Below, one piece after another: positions 15,385-25,778 of a stretch of 55,921 nucleotides of DNA. The notes under the pieces are model-generated. The model saw only the letters and a list, made by a program, of their open reading frames with translations, did not search any database and was not told the origin of the DNA. The stretch spans positions 1 to 55,921 of the IMG/VR virus record IMGVR_UViG_3300034095_001732. One strand, written 5' to 3'. The position numbers and the translations under genes are program-made. Position 1 is the stretch's first letter. Each line of letters starts with the position of its first letter. Source of the stretch: a virus.

Positions 15385-18300
15385 TCATCGTCCCGCCGGG
15401 ACTGGGGCCGGCTGGGTTACCCTCTCGTATTTGCCGTTGGGCAACTGGCGCCAGAGCCTGCCTTGGTCGTCCCGGAACACGTCGTTCTGCGGGGCGGGTT
15501 GGGCGGGCGGCGCTGCAGGCTTCGGCCGCGCGGGCGGCGCGACAGGCGCGGGCGCTTGCTCGACCGACGACGTGGGCAGAGGCAGGTAGTTGGGGTTCTT
15601 CCCCGTCTCCAGCAAGACGCGGGCTTCGGCCCAAGTCTTGGCCTTCAGTTCCGGGTTGGTGTACAGCCACCGTCCGGTTTCCCCACTGAGCAACCCGAAC
15701 GAGCGGAGTTCCTCCTGTTTAAGACCCTGTGCCTTAGCGTCACCAGCATTGAGGATCAGCTGCGCGATAAAGCGTGCGCGCTTACCATCCTCCTCGTCGA
15801 TGTTCCGAATCATCCGGACCTCGGACGTAATGCCTGCCCGCTTTTCCCGTTCCAGAGCCTGAAACTGCTTCTTCAGCCGGGGATCCTCACTCTGGAGTCG
15901 CAGCCGCTCCGCGTCCTGCTCCGCCTCTGGCAGGCGCTTGAGCGCCTCGAACTGGTCCCGGGCGGAGACGTCCTTCTCCTTGGTTCCGGGGACGTAGATC
16001 TTGTTGATCGCCCCCAGCAGGAAGTCGGAGGGCACACCCGCCTTTTGCAGCATCCGGATAGTCGCTTCCCGGTCCTGACTTAGCAACTTGGCGTCGTCCA
16101 AGTACTGCACCAGATCCCGGTACACGATCTTCCGGGACTGCTCGGACATCTGGTACGCAGTCTCGATGGACTCCGGCGTGGCGTCCTTGCGGTTACGCGC
16201 CCGGCCGAACTCAGTGCGTGCCTCGTTGATGCGGCTGAACAGCTCGCCCGCCTGACGCTCGAACTGGAGCGGCAGGTTGATGCGCTGGAGCCGGACACCG
16301 AGGAGACGGGCACCCAGATCACTGGGCTTGTAGACCTGACCGTCCGGACCGACTTCATCCCGGGCGGACTTGTACCACTTCATGCCCTCAGTCATGAAGC
16401 CCGGCGCGGTGGACTTGAGCACGTGCATCGTGCCGACAACCAGATTCTGGCCACCTGTTGCCGCGTTGCGGATCGCGTCCGCTTGGATTTCGGAGACGTC
16501 CACGTACTTGCCGCCATCGCGAGGGTAGATGCGGCGACCGTATTCGTTGTAGCCGGTCACCGCTTCCATCACCGGCTTGAGGATCAGGCCGCCGTCCGAG
16601 ACCATCGACCCCGCGGTCTCCTTGATGAAGGCAGCCCCAGCCTGCGCGGGGGTAACGCCCTCCAACCCAGCCTTGATGGCGGCGGAGATCATCGACTGCG
16701 GCAGCAGGTAGCTCTGGTTGGCATACGCCACTTCATCCGGGGTCAACGTGGGGACCACCAGCATGCCGGTGCGGTCCCAGTCCGGCAGTCGCCGGCGCAG
16801 CGCCTTGTCTTGCTCACCGCTTACTCCGTTGAGTTGGTTGTACGCCTCGTTCAGCCAGTACGCCCCATACAGCGCGCCGATCAACCCAGTCAGACGGGCA
16901 ACCCCAGCTTTGATCATCCGAGGGTTCCCGGTCCGTCGCCCCTCATCGATGTCCGTGTTGACGGTCTTTACCGTCTCAATCGTGGTCTGGAAGATCGACC
17001 ATTTGTAGGCCACGAAAGGCTCAAGCGCCCCGACAGTGGAGAACTTCTTCACCACCTCCGGCACCATCTGCGAGTTGGGGTACACCCGCTTGGTCACGTC
17101 GATCGCCTTGCGGTACACCAGCGCCGCCTCCTCCGGGACCAGATCCTCGAACGGCTTCCCGAACAAGGCATGGGAGTAGCGCCCCACCTCGGCGTAGAAG
17201 CTGATCAGACGGGGGAACTCCTCGACTTTGCCATACGTCCACAGTGCCCCCTTGATGACCGCCTTCGGGATAGCCATCGTTTTGGGGAACCAAGTGACTA
17301 ACTTGTTTCCCACATCAGTGTACCCGGCAGCCTGCGCGGTCTCGACTAGATCGTTCAGGTTGACGTCCTGCTTCAGGATCCCCTCGCGGATGAGCATGGG
17401 GATGTCCGCCCGGATCTTTGCAGCGTTGGACGGGAACGGGGTGTTGAACGAAATGCTGAAGGCGTCCCGGTAGATCCCGGGATGGAAGATGCCTTGAATC
17501 AGATGCCCCTGTACCAACGGCTGTGACGCGGCGCTAAGGAAGTTGGGCGCCACCGAGATGGGGTGCAGGGCGGTCTTGCCGATCTTGACGGCTGCCGTGG
17601 AGAACGCCAACGCCCGAAGCGGGGCACTGGTGGTCTGATACGCCCGGAGCGTGAACATCGCGTCCCGCACTTCCGGCGTGGTGAAAAGCCCGTCAAGCGG
17701 GTTCCTCGACACGTCCCGGGGAAGAAGCGGGGCGGACGGGTCCGAGAAGATCGGAGGCCCCTTCTCCGAGGTCATGGGGATGGAGTGCTGCTTGCTGAAG
17801 CGACGGCTCAACAGGCCCAACTCCAACCCGACCTCGGCGATTTTGAACTGGGTCGCACGGGCGGCGATCATGTCCGCCATGCGATCAACGGTGATCGCAG
17901 CGGCGCGGATGGGATCCTTCTCAATACCCAGCATCTCGGCCCACGCCTCCGACAGTTCCTTGCGGGGCTTGAGGAGCGAACCGTCCACCCGGGCAATGCC
18001 GTTGCCCTGTGCGAACGAGCGAGCGGGCTCCATGCCGGTGCCCTTGACCTTGGCCATCTGGTAAGCCGCCTGTGCCTGACCCTCGTTGACCAGATCCGCA
18101 AACGGGCGGGTATCCCCTTCCAGCTTCAGTTGGGTGGCATACTCCGTCGCCGCCCGCACGACGTTGGCGGGGTCGTACTCGAAGTTGGGGTCGGTGAAGA
18201 TCTTGTACGTCCGGGTCAGGTACTTGCCCAGATTGTTGTAGATTGTGTCGTGCAGGTCGCTCCCGGGCGTGGCGATACCCAGAGCGACAAGGTTGCGGGA

Positions 18301-21300
18301 AAAGTCATCGATGGTGCTGCGGACGATCTTGGCCTGCGCCCGCAGTTCCTTGTTCAGGATCAGCATCGGGTTGGCTTGGTTGGCCAAGTAATCGCCCACT
18401 GCGGTCCAGTCGCCGGGCGTCCCGACCTTGCCCCGCATCTTTTCCAGCGCATCGAGGGCCTTGAGCGGCGTGTCCTTAACGGACTCCGCCAGCATCCGCT
18501 CGCCCTTGATGACGTCGTACAGTTCCCCCAATCCGGAACGGACGAAGATGGGCCAGTTGTCCATACCGCCCAGCAACTTCTGCGCCCCGGGCCCCATGAC
18601 TTTCACCGGGATACGGGCCTTGTAGAGCCCGTCGAACACCGCGTTGCGGAGTTTGGTGTTGGCCACGCCTGCGCCCAACGCACCCCACATGAACCCGTTG
18701 ATGATACGGTCCATGGTCGAGGCGCTGCTGTCCTTGTTGTAGCCGTAGGCAAACCCGATCGCGCTGCCAATGGAACTTTCACCAAGGGCGCTGAGCAGGG
18801 ACAGGTTGATAGCTCCACGCCGAGCGCGACTCATTGACCGATCAGTGCGGACGTCATCTGCCGCAGCAGCTTGACGCTTGACCGCGTCCTCAAACTGCAG
18901 CGGCGGGATCTGGTTGCGGATTTCCGAGTAGTTGCCCTCGACCTTCGGGGCACCCGTCACCCCGTCAGGATCGCGTACCATGTACACGATGTCCGGACGA
19001 CCGAGCCGCTTGTACGACCAGCCCTTCGGGGCGAAGTCGGGGTTGAACGCCACGCGGGCCACCGGGCGGAAGCCCAGCTTCCCATACTTGTTGATCAGGA
19101 AACCATTGCCGGTGTCGTACGCGTCGAGCTTGATCGCCCGCTCCGCCGCTTGCTTGAGCAGTGGATCGACATCCGCCTTGGAGCCCGGCGCCTTGAACAC
19201 GCTGACCAGATCCCCGTCAGGGGTGACGCCCACGCCGGCGCTCTTGTCAGGCGCGAGGTAGAACTTGAACCCCCGTTCAGCGTACTCCTCCGCCGTCTTG
19301 ATCGTTACCGCTTTTCCGTACGGGTGCTTCTTTGCGGCGGCTGTGATGGCGTCTCGGAAATCTCGTCGGGCAATAGCATCAGGGAGCCAGCGGCCTTTTG
19401 CATCAGCTCTCTCGGCCCTAAACTGCTCAAGGAGTTGGGGAGAGTGTTCAGCGAACGCGGGTTCGAGGTATTCTGACGCGTACCGCTTACGAAGATCCAC
19501 GAGTTGGGAAACTCGCGTTCCGCCTCCTGCGCGGACAATGTTCTGAAGGTAGACTTCGCCATTGGGGGATTTGTTCCAGTCATTGGTGCTCGACTTGATG
19601 GTTGAGGGTACATCCCGCACGTCAAGCGGGAGGTCCGGGTTGCCCTTTGTCCACTCCTCCAACCGGATGGTCAGAGCTTTGGCCTTCTCGGCGCTGAAGG
19701 AACGGGGCGTAAACTTCCGATCCGCATCGGTGACGAGAATCATGTTCCCGTCTCCGGGCGACCGCATCACCGAATAGCCTTCCAGCTTGGCCTCGCCGGT
19801 GATCCGGTTGAGGTCCGCGTCCGAAAGCTTCTGGCCATCGGCCCGCTTGATGATGACAGCGCGCTTGTTCTCACCGCCGACGACGGCACGCCAGCTCATC
19901 GTGGCCTGCTGGTCCGTGACGTACGCCAGCGCATCCCGCAGGATTGTGGTGGCGGCGTCGCTACCCAACACCTCGATCGAGGTCATCGGGCTCACCTCGC
20001 CGGCGAACCGACCCTGACCCTCGCTGATGTTCACCAGCTTCAACGACCCGCCGACCGCCCTCACTAGGTCGGGCACTAGCTTGTTCAGCACGTCGGTGGT
20101 GATCTTGCGCTGAGCCGCGGGCTCCAGATCGCCCCACGCCGGGAACTCGAACGGCAGGATGGACCCGCTGCTGTAGTTCACCTCTGCCGGGATGCGGCGG
20201 ATGTTGGACTCGAACGCTTCCTGCACCGTCTGGCCAGCGCGACCGTACTGCTTCAGGGTCCGCATCCACCCCACCGCTTGGAACTCGATCGGAGTCCAGT
20301 CGGTGATGCCCGCGAACCCGACGAGGTTCATGCGCCGGGCGCCATCGTTCATCCACTTGGATACGCCCTCGTACTGGGTGCCGCTGGGGGACGAGGTGAG
20401 ATCGACCTCCAACGGAACCGGCTCCGGCATGGACGCCGTCTTGTACGTCATCTCCAGCGGAACCCGGCGGCGTTCGGCACCCTCCTTGATGGTCTTGAAC
20501 TCGGAGACCTCCAGCTTCACGGGCTCGCCGTCGAGGTAGAGGTTGCCGCTCTCGGCCATATCGTAGAGCCGCGACAGCGTCTGATGGTCCACGTGGCCGG
20601 AGTCACGTCCAGACCACACGTCGGCCACAGCCGGCTGCCCCATCGCCGGATCATCCCCGTGGAACGTGCGCGTGTTCTTGAGCTGACCGGAGTCAACGAA
20701 GTCCAGCAGCTTGCGGCTCAGGCCCGCAGCGGTGCCCTCGGCCATCTCGCCCGACAGGACCGCCATCAGCTTCTTGTGGGCCAGACCACCCTTCTTGCCC
20801 AAGCCGATCCCGGCCAGCATGTCCTTGACGTTAGAGATGTTCCCGATCCCGCCGCTGGGCGAGACGTTCTGCTGGGACATCAGCCACAGCAGCAGCTCCC
20901 GCGGCATGTCGTCGCCGTAGATGTCGCGGAACATCTGGTTCGCCTCCCGATACCAGAGGCGAGCGTCGGCGATCTCCTTCGGGCTCATCCACGCCTTCGT
21001 CTCCTCCATCCACGCGTCGTAGGACTTGCCGCCATCGCCAGTGGTGGCACCCACGGTGATGGGCTTGGTCTTCCCATTGGTGTCCGGCTTGGTGGTGAAC
21101 GTGACCTCGGGGTTCTTGGCGACACCCGTGCCCTGACGCATCGCCAAGAAGAGGCGACGGTTCTCGGCCGCATCACCCACCGCCTGCTGGATCAACTCAG
21201 CGGGGGTGATCTTGGTCGTGGGCTTTACGCGTCGGCGTCCGGCAAGGATGCCGGGGACGTCCTCGTTGTGCAGATACTTCCAGAGCTTGCGGAGGTGCGG

Positions 21301-24300
21301 GCGGATCTCCTCGCCCAGCTCCTTGAGCATCCCGGCCGACCAACGACCAAACGTGGTGGCCCCACGCCCCATGATGAAGGCGCCCTTGACGGCATTGGCC
21401 GCCACCCACTTGGGGTCGAGGAAGGGGTTGGCTGATACCCGCCCTTGGTAATCCTTGAGGGTCTTGTCCGCCCAGTCCTCGACTCGGGAGACCATCCCCT
21501 TTTTCATCGCGGCGTCTCGCAGCTTCTTGGCTCGGGCAATGAACGCGTTCTCCCGGGCGATAAGATCCCGCCAATACGCTTCCTTATCAGTAAGGCTCTG
21601 GATGGCATCTGCCTTGGTCCCCCCCGCGGACAAGACCCGCCGGGAGTGATGGCCCGGGCCATCCAAGTACCACCAGCGATCCTCTGGGTCACGGAAGATG
21701 CGGTACTTGTTGGGCCCCAGCTGGACATCCCAACCACCGACGGTCGGATCCTTGACCTTGGTGATCGTCGGAGGGGCACTCTTCACCGCCTCCAGTTCCG
21801 CTTTGGCTTCCACCACCCGCGTCTTGTGCTCCTCGGGAGTGATCTCGCGGGTGGCCTTGAGTTCATCCAGATACTCAATGCGGCTCTGGATCTGCTCCGC
21901 CTTCTCTTGAACCTTGATGGAGTCGGTACGAACTTCCGGGGTCTTGGTGCGAACTTTGGCCGGCTCTGCACGAGACTGGACCGCCTCAAGTTCCTGCTTG
22001 GCGTCGATCTTCTTATCGCCCGCGGCTAGGAACTCCTTGGTCGCATCATCGCGAAGTTTCTCCAGCCTAGCGATTTCCTTCTTGCTCGTCTTGCCCGCCT
22101 TGGCCTTGACCAACATCTCCTTGAAGGCAGCCATCGAAAGCGCGGCTACATACTCATCCTTTTCGGCGGCCCCCAAAGCAGCCTGTTTGGTACGAACTTC
22201 CGGGCTTTCAGCACGAACTACGGAAGTTTCGGTACGAACCACTTCAGGACGGCGTGCCTTCACGACCGCTTTCGGTTTAGGCGCCGCTGCCGCCGCAATG
22301 TCCACGTTGGGGACCACCATCTCGCCTTCGCTGGTGGCCACGCGGGAGAAGCCGGCACTGTCCGGCACCCGGCCGAGGAACGTGGCCGGCACCGGGGTCT
22401 CTGCCTCGGGCAAACGGACGGTAACCGGGGCGTTCTCGGGTAGTTGCTGCACCACCTCCAGCGCCGTGGATTTGCGGTCTAGCTCCACGAGACGGCTGAT
22501 CTGCTGGTCGTAAAGCGCCTGTTCCTGCGGGGTACGCACGACTTCCCGCGGGTCTTGGTACTTGCGCGGGTCCACCGGGGCGCCGCGTTCATTGACGAAC
22601 ACCGGGTTGCCCACCTCATCCACCAAACCTGAATCGTAGATGAGTGGTTCCAGCTCGATCATCCGCGGGCTCTTGGGCAGCGGGACCAACGGCTCGGGCG
22701 CGGGGGCAGCCTTCTCCAGCACTGGCACTTCGCCTGCCACCACTCCGGCCTTCTTTGCAGGAGGGATAACTACATACTCCCTACCCCACTTGGACGTGAA
22801 CGACAGCCCGTCGTATCCTTGAGCCCTCGCTGCGCGGATCAGGCCGTCCATACCTGCGTCCCGGGCCAAACCCAACTTGCTCTTGGCCTGTATCCACGTA
22901 TCCGCCTCCAACAAATTGTTGAAGGTCACATCCTGCTCGGTGACCTTGCCCGTCTTCCCGGCATAGGCTTCGGCGACTTTCCGATCGGGGGACATGAACA
23001 ACGCATCCCCAACCGTCGGAGCCCCTTCCCATTCAGGCTTCGTACCCCGATAGAGCTTTATCGACCCTTGACCCACCATCTCAGGCGTCAGCTCCTCGAA
23101 GCCCTTGAGCGCCGTGGCCTTCCGCACCTGCTGCGCCGCCGGCACATTCTGCGGCAGCGGCTTGACCGTGTCGAGGATGGCCTGCCGCGTGAGCGAGTAC
23201 TCACGGGGGTCCGTGATGTTCGCCATCATCACCGCCTGATCGCGCTTCAGCACGATACCATCTTCGCGGAAAGTCTCGGTGATGCGCTTTACCCGCTCGT
23301 TAAACTCCTTGGTCCGGGCAACGGAACGGACGTTGGCCTCCGCCAGCTCATCGCGAGGCGGCGGCACACGGATCGTCTCACCGGACGGGATAGCGGTGCG
23401 GACGAACTCCTCAACGGGGGGACGCGCAGCTGGCAGTTCCAGCGGGGGGCGAACCGCCACTGTCTCGCTGGACGGGATGACCGTGCGGATGAACTCCCCT
23501 TCCGGAGTCCGGGCAGTGTCGATCTGGGGCAGCCCTTCCGGCAACGCGAGGGGACGCCGCATCATCGCGGAGTAATCCTCGTCGGTCATCTGCGCGGCTT
23601 TGACGCGATTGCGAACCGCGTCCCACTCATTGTCCGAGACCACGCGATCCGCGTCGGAGATCCGCGTACCAGTTGCCCTGAAGGCATCGACCGCGCCCAA
23701 CCCGGCAAACGCGGCCAAGAACGTGCTGGCCGTAGCACCTGCGACGTTGCCCGCCGTGGGGTCAGCCACCGCCTCGTTGATGGCCTTGACCGCCTCCACC
23801 ACCGCCGGCGTCGCCGCGGTAACTTGGACGCCAAGATCAACACCGCGGACAGTCTTCTCAAACGGGTCGGAGACCCTCCTTAGCCTCCTCGCCGCCGTAA
23901 CCGCAGGACCGATGACACCGCCCGTCGCCACCGACGCCATGTCGATGGGGGAGCTGACGGCCTCACCGACTTTGAGTGCAACCAGCTTGGCCGTTTCGCG
24001 GCTCAGTTCGTCGGGCAGAGCCTGCGACCGCATGATGCCGAGCATCGGGTCCACCACGACATCCTCCTCGGCCGGAGCCGGGGGCCTCGCCAGTATCTCG
24101 TCGATCTTTGCCTCCTGCTTTTTGACCGCATCCCGGACGAACTGCGGCGAAGTGGTGAGCCAGTCGTAGGCGGGCTTGATGTACTTCTCCCCCGCGGTCT
24201 CCGCCGCTTGAGCCAGTGCCGCCTGCGTTTTATCCGGCAGGAACGCCCCAAGAACACGTTCGTACATCCCCGGCTCGGTGGACTCATACACCACCGGCTC

Positions 24301-24522
24301 CAGCTTGATGGGGATGTTGGCCTTGGTCGCCTCGATGTCCGTGTATGGCCCCACCTCCGGGGGCTGGAAGCCTTCCGGCAACTCCATCGCCTGCCCCACA
24401 ATGGACTCAAACTCCTGCGCCGCCGCCTGCTCCGGAGTGATCTCCGCCGGAGAGGTGAACAAGGGCCTCTCGCCCTCTTGCTCGGTCAACGGCTCTAGGG
24501 TGATCTTGATGGGTTGAGCCAT
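15385..24522 (-). CDS. Giant internal virion / large polyvalent protein, 3045 aa
   Basis: A 3,045-residue multidomain protein in the place of the T7 gp16-type ejection protein. About residues 485-600 resemble an ADP-ribosyltransferase-like domain (LYRGTKPEWEG, ALFMSPDRKVAEAYAG, GYDGLSF). A segment with repeated EVRT/VVRAES units and coiled-coil lies at about 765-890. Residues about 1180-1300 (WYREANQMF, LLLWLMSQQNVSP) and about 1750-1860 (GFKFYLAPDKSAGVG, GNGFLINKYGKLGFRPVA, GNAT-like) are domains known from phage large polyvalent proteins. About 2450-2600 contains hydrophobic stretches (GLIGALYGAYWL) that could help cross membranes. The C-terminus is Pro-rich. It is intact, and the last gene of the late operon. 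Confidence 0.85.
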   Translation of the reverse strand: MAQPIKITLEPLTEQEGERPLFTSPAEITPEQAAAQEFESIVGQAMELPEGFQPPEVGPYTDIEATKANIPIKLEPVVYESTEPGMYERVLGAFLPDKTQAALAQAAETAGEKYIKPAYDWLTTSPQFVRDAVKKQEAKIDEILARPPAPAEEDVVVDPMLGIMRSQALPDELSRETAKLVALKVGEAVSSPIDMASVATGGVIGPAVTAARRLRRVSDPFEKTVRGVDLGVQVTAATPAVVEAVKAINEAVADPTAGNVAGATASTFLAAFAGLGAVDAFRATGTRISDADRVVSDNEWDAVRNRVKAAQMTDEDYSAMMRRPLALPEGLPQIDTARTPEGEFIRTVIPSSETVAVRPPLELPAARPPVEEFVRTAIPSGETIRVPPPRDELAEANVRSVARTKEFNERVKRITETFREDGIVLKRDQAVMMANITDPREYSLTRQAILDTVKPLPQNVPAAQQVRKATALKGFEELTPEMVGQGSIKLYRGTKPEWEGAPTVGDALFMSPDRKVAEAYAGKTGKVTEQDVTFNNLLEADTWIQAKSKLGLARDAGMDGLIRAARAQGYDGLSFTSKWGREYVVIPPAKKAGVVAGEVPVLEKAAPAPEPLVPLPKSPRMIELEPLIYDSGLVDEVGNPVFVNERGAPVDPRKYQDPREVVRTPQEQALYDQQISRLVELDRKSTALEVVQQLPENAPVTVRLPEAETPVPATFLGRVPDSAGFSRVATSEGEMVVPNVDIAAAAAPKPKAVVKARRPEVVRTETSVVRAESPEVRTKQAALGAAEKDEYVAALSMAAFKEMLVKAKAGKTSKKEIARLEKLRDDATKEFLAAGDKKIDAKQELEAVQSRAEPAKVRTKTPEVRTDSIKVQEKAEQIQSRIEYLDELKATREITPEEHKTRVVEAKAELEAVKSAPPTITKVKDPTVGGWDVQLGPNKYRIFRDPEDRWWYLDGPGHHSRRVLSAGGTKADAIQSLTDKEAYWRDLIARENAFIARAKKLRDAAMKKGMVSRVEDWADKTLKDYQGRVSANPFLDPKWVAANAVKGAFIMGRGATTFGRWSAGMLKELGEEIRPHLRKLWKYLHNEDVPGILAGRRRVKPTTKITPAELIQQAVGDAAENRRLFLAMRQGTGVAKNPEVTFTTKPDTNGKTKPITVGATTGDGGKSYDAWMEETKAWMSPKEIADARLWYREANQMFRDIYGDDMPRELLLWLMSQQNVSPSGGIGNISNVKDMLAGIGLGKKGGLAHKKLMAVLSGEMAEGTAAGLSRKLLDFVDSGQLKNTRTFHGDDPAMGQPAVADVWSGRDSGHVDHQTLSRLYDMAESGNLYLDGEPVKLEVSEFKTIKEGAERRRVPLEMTYKTASMPEPVPLEVDLTSSPSGTQYEGVSKWMNDGARRMNLVGFAGITDWTPIEFQAVGWMRTLKQYGRAGQTVQEAFESNIRRIPAEVNYSSGSILPFEFPAWGDLEPAAQRKITTDVLNKLVPDLVRAVGGSLKLVNISEGQGRFAGEVSPMTSIEVLGSDAATTILRDALAYVTDQQATMSWRAVVGGENKRAVIIKRADGQKLSDADLNRITGEAKLEGYSVMRSPGDGNMILVTDADRKFTPRSFSAEKAKALTIRLEEWTKGNPDLPLDVRDVPSTIKSSTNDWNKSPNGEVYLQNIVRAGGGTRVSQLVDLRKRYASEYLEPAFAEHSPQLLEQFRAERADAKGRWLPDAIARRDFRDAITAAAKKHPYGKAVTIKTAEEYAERGFKFYLAPDKSAGVGVTPDGDLVSVFKAPGSKADVDPLLKQAAERAIKLDAYDTGNGFLINKYGKLGFRPVARVAFNPDFAPKGWSYKRLGRPDIVYMVRDPDGVTGAPKVEGNYSEIRNQIPPLQFEDAVKRQAAAADDVRTDRSMSRARRGAINLSLLSALGESSIGSAIGFAYGYNKDSSASTMDRIINGFMWGALGAGVANTKLRNAVFDGLYKARIPVKVMGPGAQKLLGGMDNWPIFVRSGLGELYDVIKGERMLAESVKDTPLKALDALEKMRGKVGTPGDWTAVGDYLANQANPMLILNKELRAQAKIVRSTIDDFSRNLVALGIATPGSDLHDTIYNNLGKYLTRTYKIFTDPNFEYDPANVVRAATEYATQLKLEGDTRPFADLVNEGQAQAAYQMAKVKGTGMEPARSFAQGNGIARVDGSLLKPRKELSEAWAEMLGIEKDPIRAAAITVDRMADMIAARATQFKIAEVGLELGLLSRRFSKQHSIPMTSEKGPPIFSDPSAPLLPRDVSRNPLDGLFTTPEVRDAMFTLRAYQTTSAPLRALAFSTAAVKIGKTALHPISVAPNFLSAASQPLVQGHLIQGIFHPGIYRDAFSISFNTPFPSNAAKIRADIPMLIREGILKQDVNLNDLVETAQAAGYTDVGNKLVTWFPKTMAIPKAVIKGALWTYGKVEEFPRLISFYAEVGRYSHALFGKPFEDLVPEEAALVYRKAIDVTKRVYPNSQMVPEVVKKFSTVGALEPFVAYKWSIFQTTIETVKTVNTDIDEGRRTGNPRMIKAGVARLTGLIGALYGAYWLNEAYNQLNGVSGEQDKALRRRLPDWDRTGMLVVPTLTPDEVAYANQSYLLPQSMISAAIKAGLEGVTPAQAGAAFIKETAGSMVSDGGLILKPVMEAVTGYNEYGRRIYPRDGGKYVDVSEIQADAIRNAATGGQNLVVGTMHVLKSTAPGFMTEGMKWYKSARDEVGPDGQVYKPSDLGARLLGVRLQRINLPLQFERQAGELFSRINEARTEFGRARNRKDATPESIETAYQMSEQSRKIVYRDLVQYLDDAKLLSQDREATIRMLQKAGVPSDFLLGAINKIYVPGTKEKDVSARDQFEALKRLPEAEQDAERLRLQSEDPRLKKQFQALEREKRAGITSEVRMIRNIDEEDGKRARFIAQLILNAGDAKAQGLKQEELRSFGLLSGETGRWLYTNPELKAKTWAEARVLLETGKNPNYLPLPTSSVEQAPAPVAPPARPKPAAPPAQPAPQNDVFRDDQGRLWRQLPNGKYERVTQPAPVPAGR

Positions 24523-24531
24523 GAGAAAGGG

Positions 24532-25767
24532 TTACTCGGGACCGCTGACGCGCATCGGCACACCTCCCACGTACACGATCTTGCCGATCAAGCTGGGATT
24601 GTCGTTGACCGCGGCCTGCACCTCCTCGGCGCTGTTGAACTTCGGCGCGGTCTTGAGCAGGAAGTCCATGTTGATCGGTCCGCGGCTGGCCGTGCCAGTG
24701 CCGCTGACCCGCGTCAGCTTGGCGGGATCGGGCTGTTCCTCCTCAGTTGCAGCCCCCTCAGTTGCAGCCCCCTCAGTTGCAGCCCCCGTATCGACGGCCG
24801 CAGTATCGCCCGCTCCGGGGCCCCCCTTGCTGTAATAGTCGTACAGCGCCGGATTCATCCCACCATCGTAGGTGCTCTGGTCGCCGGTTTTCGGGTCGGT
24901 CTTGGTGATGCGGATGCTGACCGGAAGACCGCTCTTCGGATCCACATAGCCTCTGCTCGACCCTCCCCAAACCGTCGATATCTTTTTCCCGGCGACAGTA
25001 ACCTCGCCCGCGGGAACCGGGGGCTGCTTCTGGCCCGCCTTGATAAGCTCCTGCAGCCGGTCGTTCTCAGCCTTGAGGTCCGCGACCATCTTGCGGTTGG
25101 TGATGTCTTGCTGCTGAAGGTCCAAGGCGCGGTTACCCTGCGTCATCTTAATGAAGCTCGCAGCATCCATCCCAAGCTCGCCGGCCTGACGCGCCGCCTT
25201 CAGCATCTCGTTACCCTTGAGCTGTTGGTAACGCTCCGCCTGCTCGATAGTGAACGGGGCATCACTTTGCTCCAGCTGCTCAAATTGCTCTAGCTCTTTG
25301 ACGCCCTTGATGAACCGCTCTGCCTGCTGGGCTTCACGAAGACGATCGGCGGTCGCCGCTTCAGTCGCCTGTTTCTGCGCCAATGCGCTGACCGCCAGCG
25401 CGTCGGTGTACTTGCGTTGGGTCTCGGCCTGCTGCATGTCACGCGTCATCTTCGACGTCGTGATCGCCTGCTCAAGGAATCCGCCCAACCGAAGGTAGCG
25501 TTCCTTCGGGCTCTCGCTGGGGTTGACCTTGAGGAACGCGTCGATCGCCTCGGGGGTCGTGCCGAACTCCGCGGCCTTCGGCTTGATGAAGGTACCCAGC
25601 GCCTGCTCGGTCACCTTGAGCTTGGCGTTGAACTCCTTGTCCTGCTCCTGCCGCTTGTAGCCCTCATCCACGAACTGGTTGACGGCGCCAGCGATGCCAC
25701 GCGCCTGATCCATCATCCCCTGATAGAGGATGCGACCGGCTTCTCGGTTGGGTGCGACAAAGGCCAT
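24532..25767 (-). CDS. Internal virion protein (gp15-like position), 411 aa
   Basis: A largely helical protein, with coiled-coil from about residues 80 to 245, a small beta domain (about 255-300, GEVTVAGKKISTVWGG), a short GAATE repeat and a C-terminal domain. Its position between the two other ejection-type proteins suggests an internal virion component. It starts at ATG 25767 with a pyrimidine-rich TCCTTCTACCC leader instead of a Shine-Dalgarno. Confidence 0.7.
   Translation of the reverse strand: MAFVAPNREAGRILYQGMMDQARGIAGAVNQFVDEGYKRQEQDKEFNAKLKVTEQALGTFIKPKAAEFGTTPEAIDAFLKVNPSESPKERYLRLGGFLEQAITTSKMTRDMQQAETQRKYTDALAVSALAQKQATEAATADRLREAQQAERFIKGVKELEQFEQLEQSDAPFTIEQAERYQQLKGNEMLKAARQAGELGMDAASFIKMTQGNRALDLQQQDITNRKMVADLKAENDRLQELIKAGQKQPPVPAGEVTVAGKKISTVWGGSSRGYVDPKSGLPVSIRITKTDPKTGDQSTYDGGMNPALYDYYSKGGPGAGDTAAVDTGAATEGAATEGAATEEEQPDPAKLTRVSGTGTASRGPINMDFLLKTAPKFNSAEEVQAAVNDNPSLIGKIVYVGGVPMRVSGPE
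24744..24788 (-). repeat. Three 15-bp tandem repeats (GAATE units)
   Basis: Three near-perfect copies of TTGCAGCCCCCTCAG, read on the minus strand as Gly-Ala-Ala-Thr-Glu units within the 411-residue internal virion protein. They keep the frame and are likely to vary in number between relatives. Confidence 0.8.
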
Positions 25768-25778
25768 GGGTAGAAGGA

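Noticed and set aside
16423-23883. Several plus-strand frames of 180-420 codons opposite the giant virion gene
   Set aside because: They are antisense shadows with Arg/His/Leu-rich composition and no motifs; the 3,045-codon minus frame is uninterrupted.
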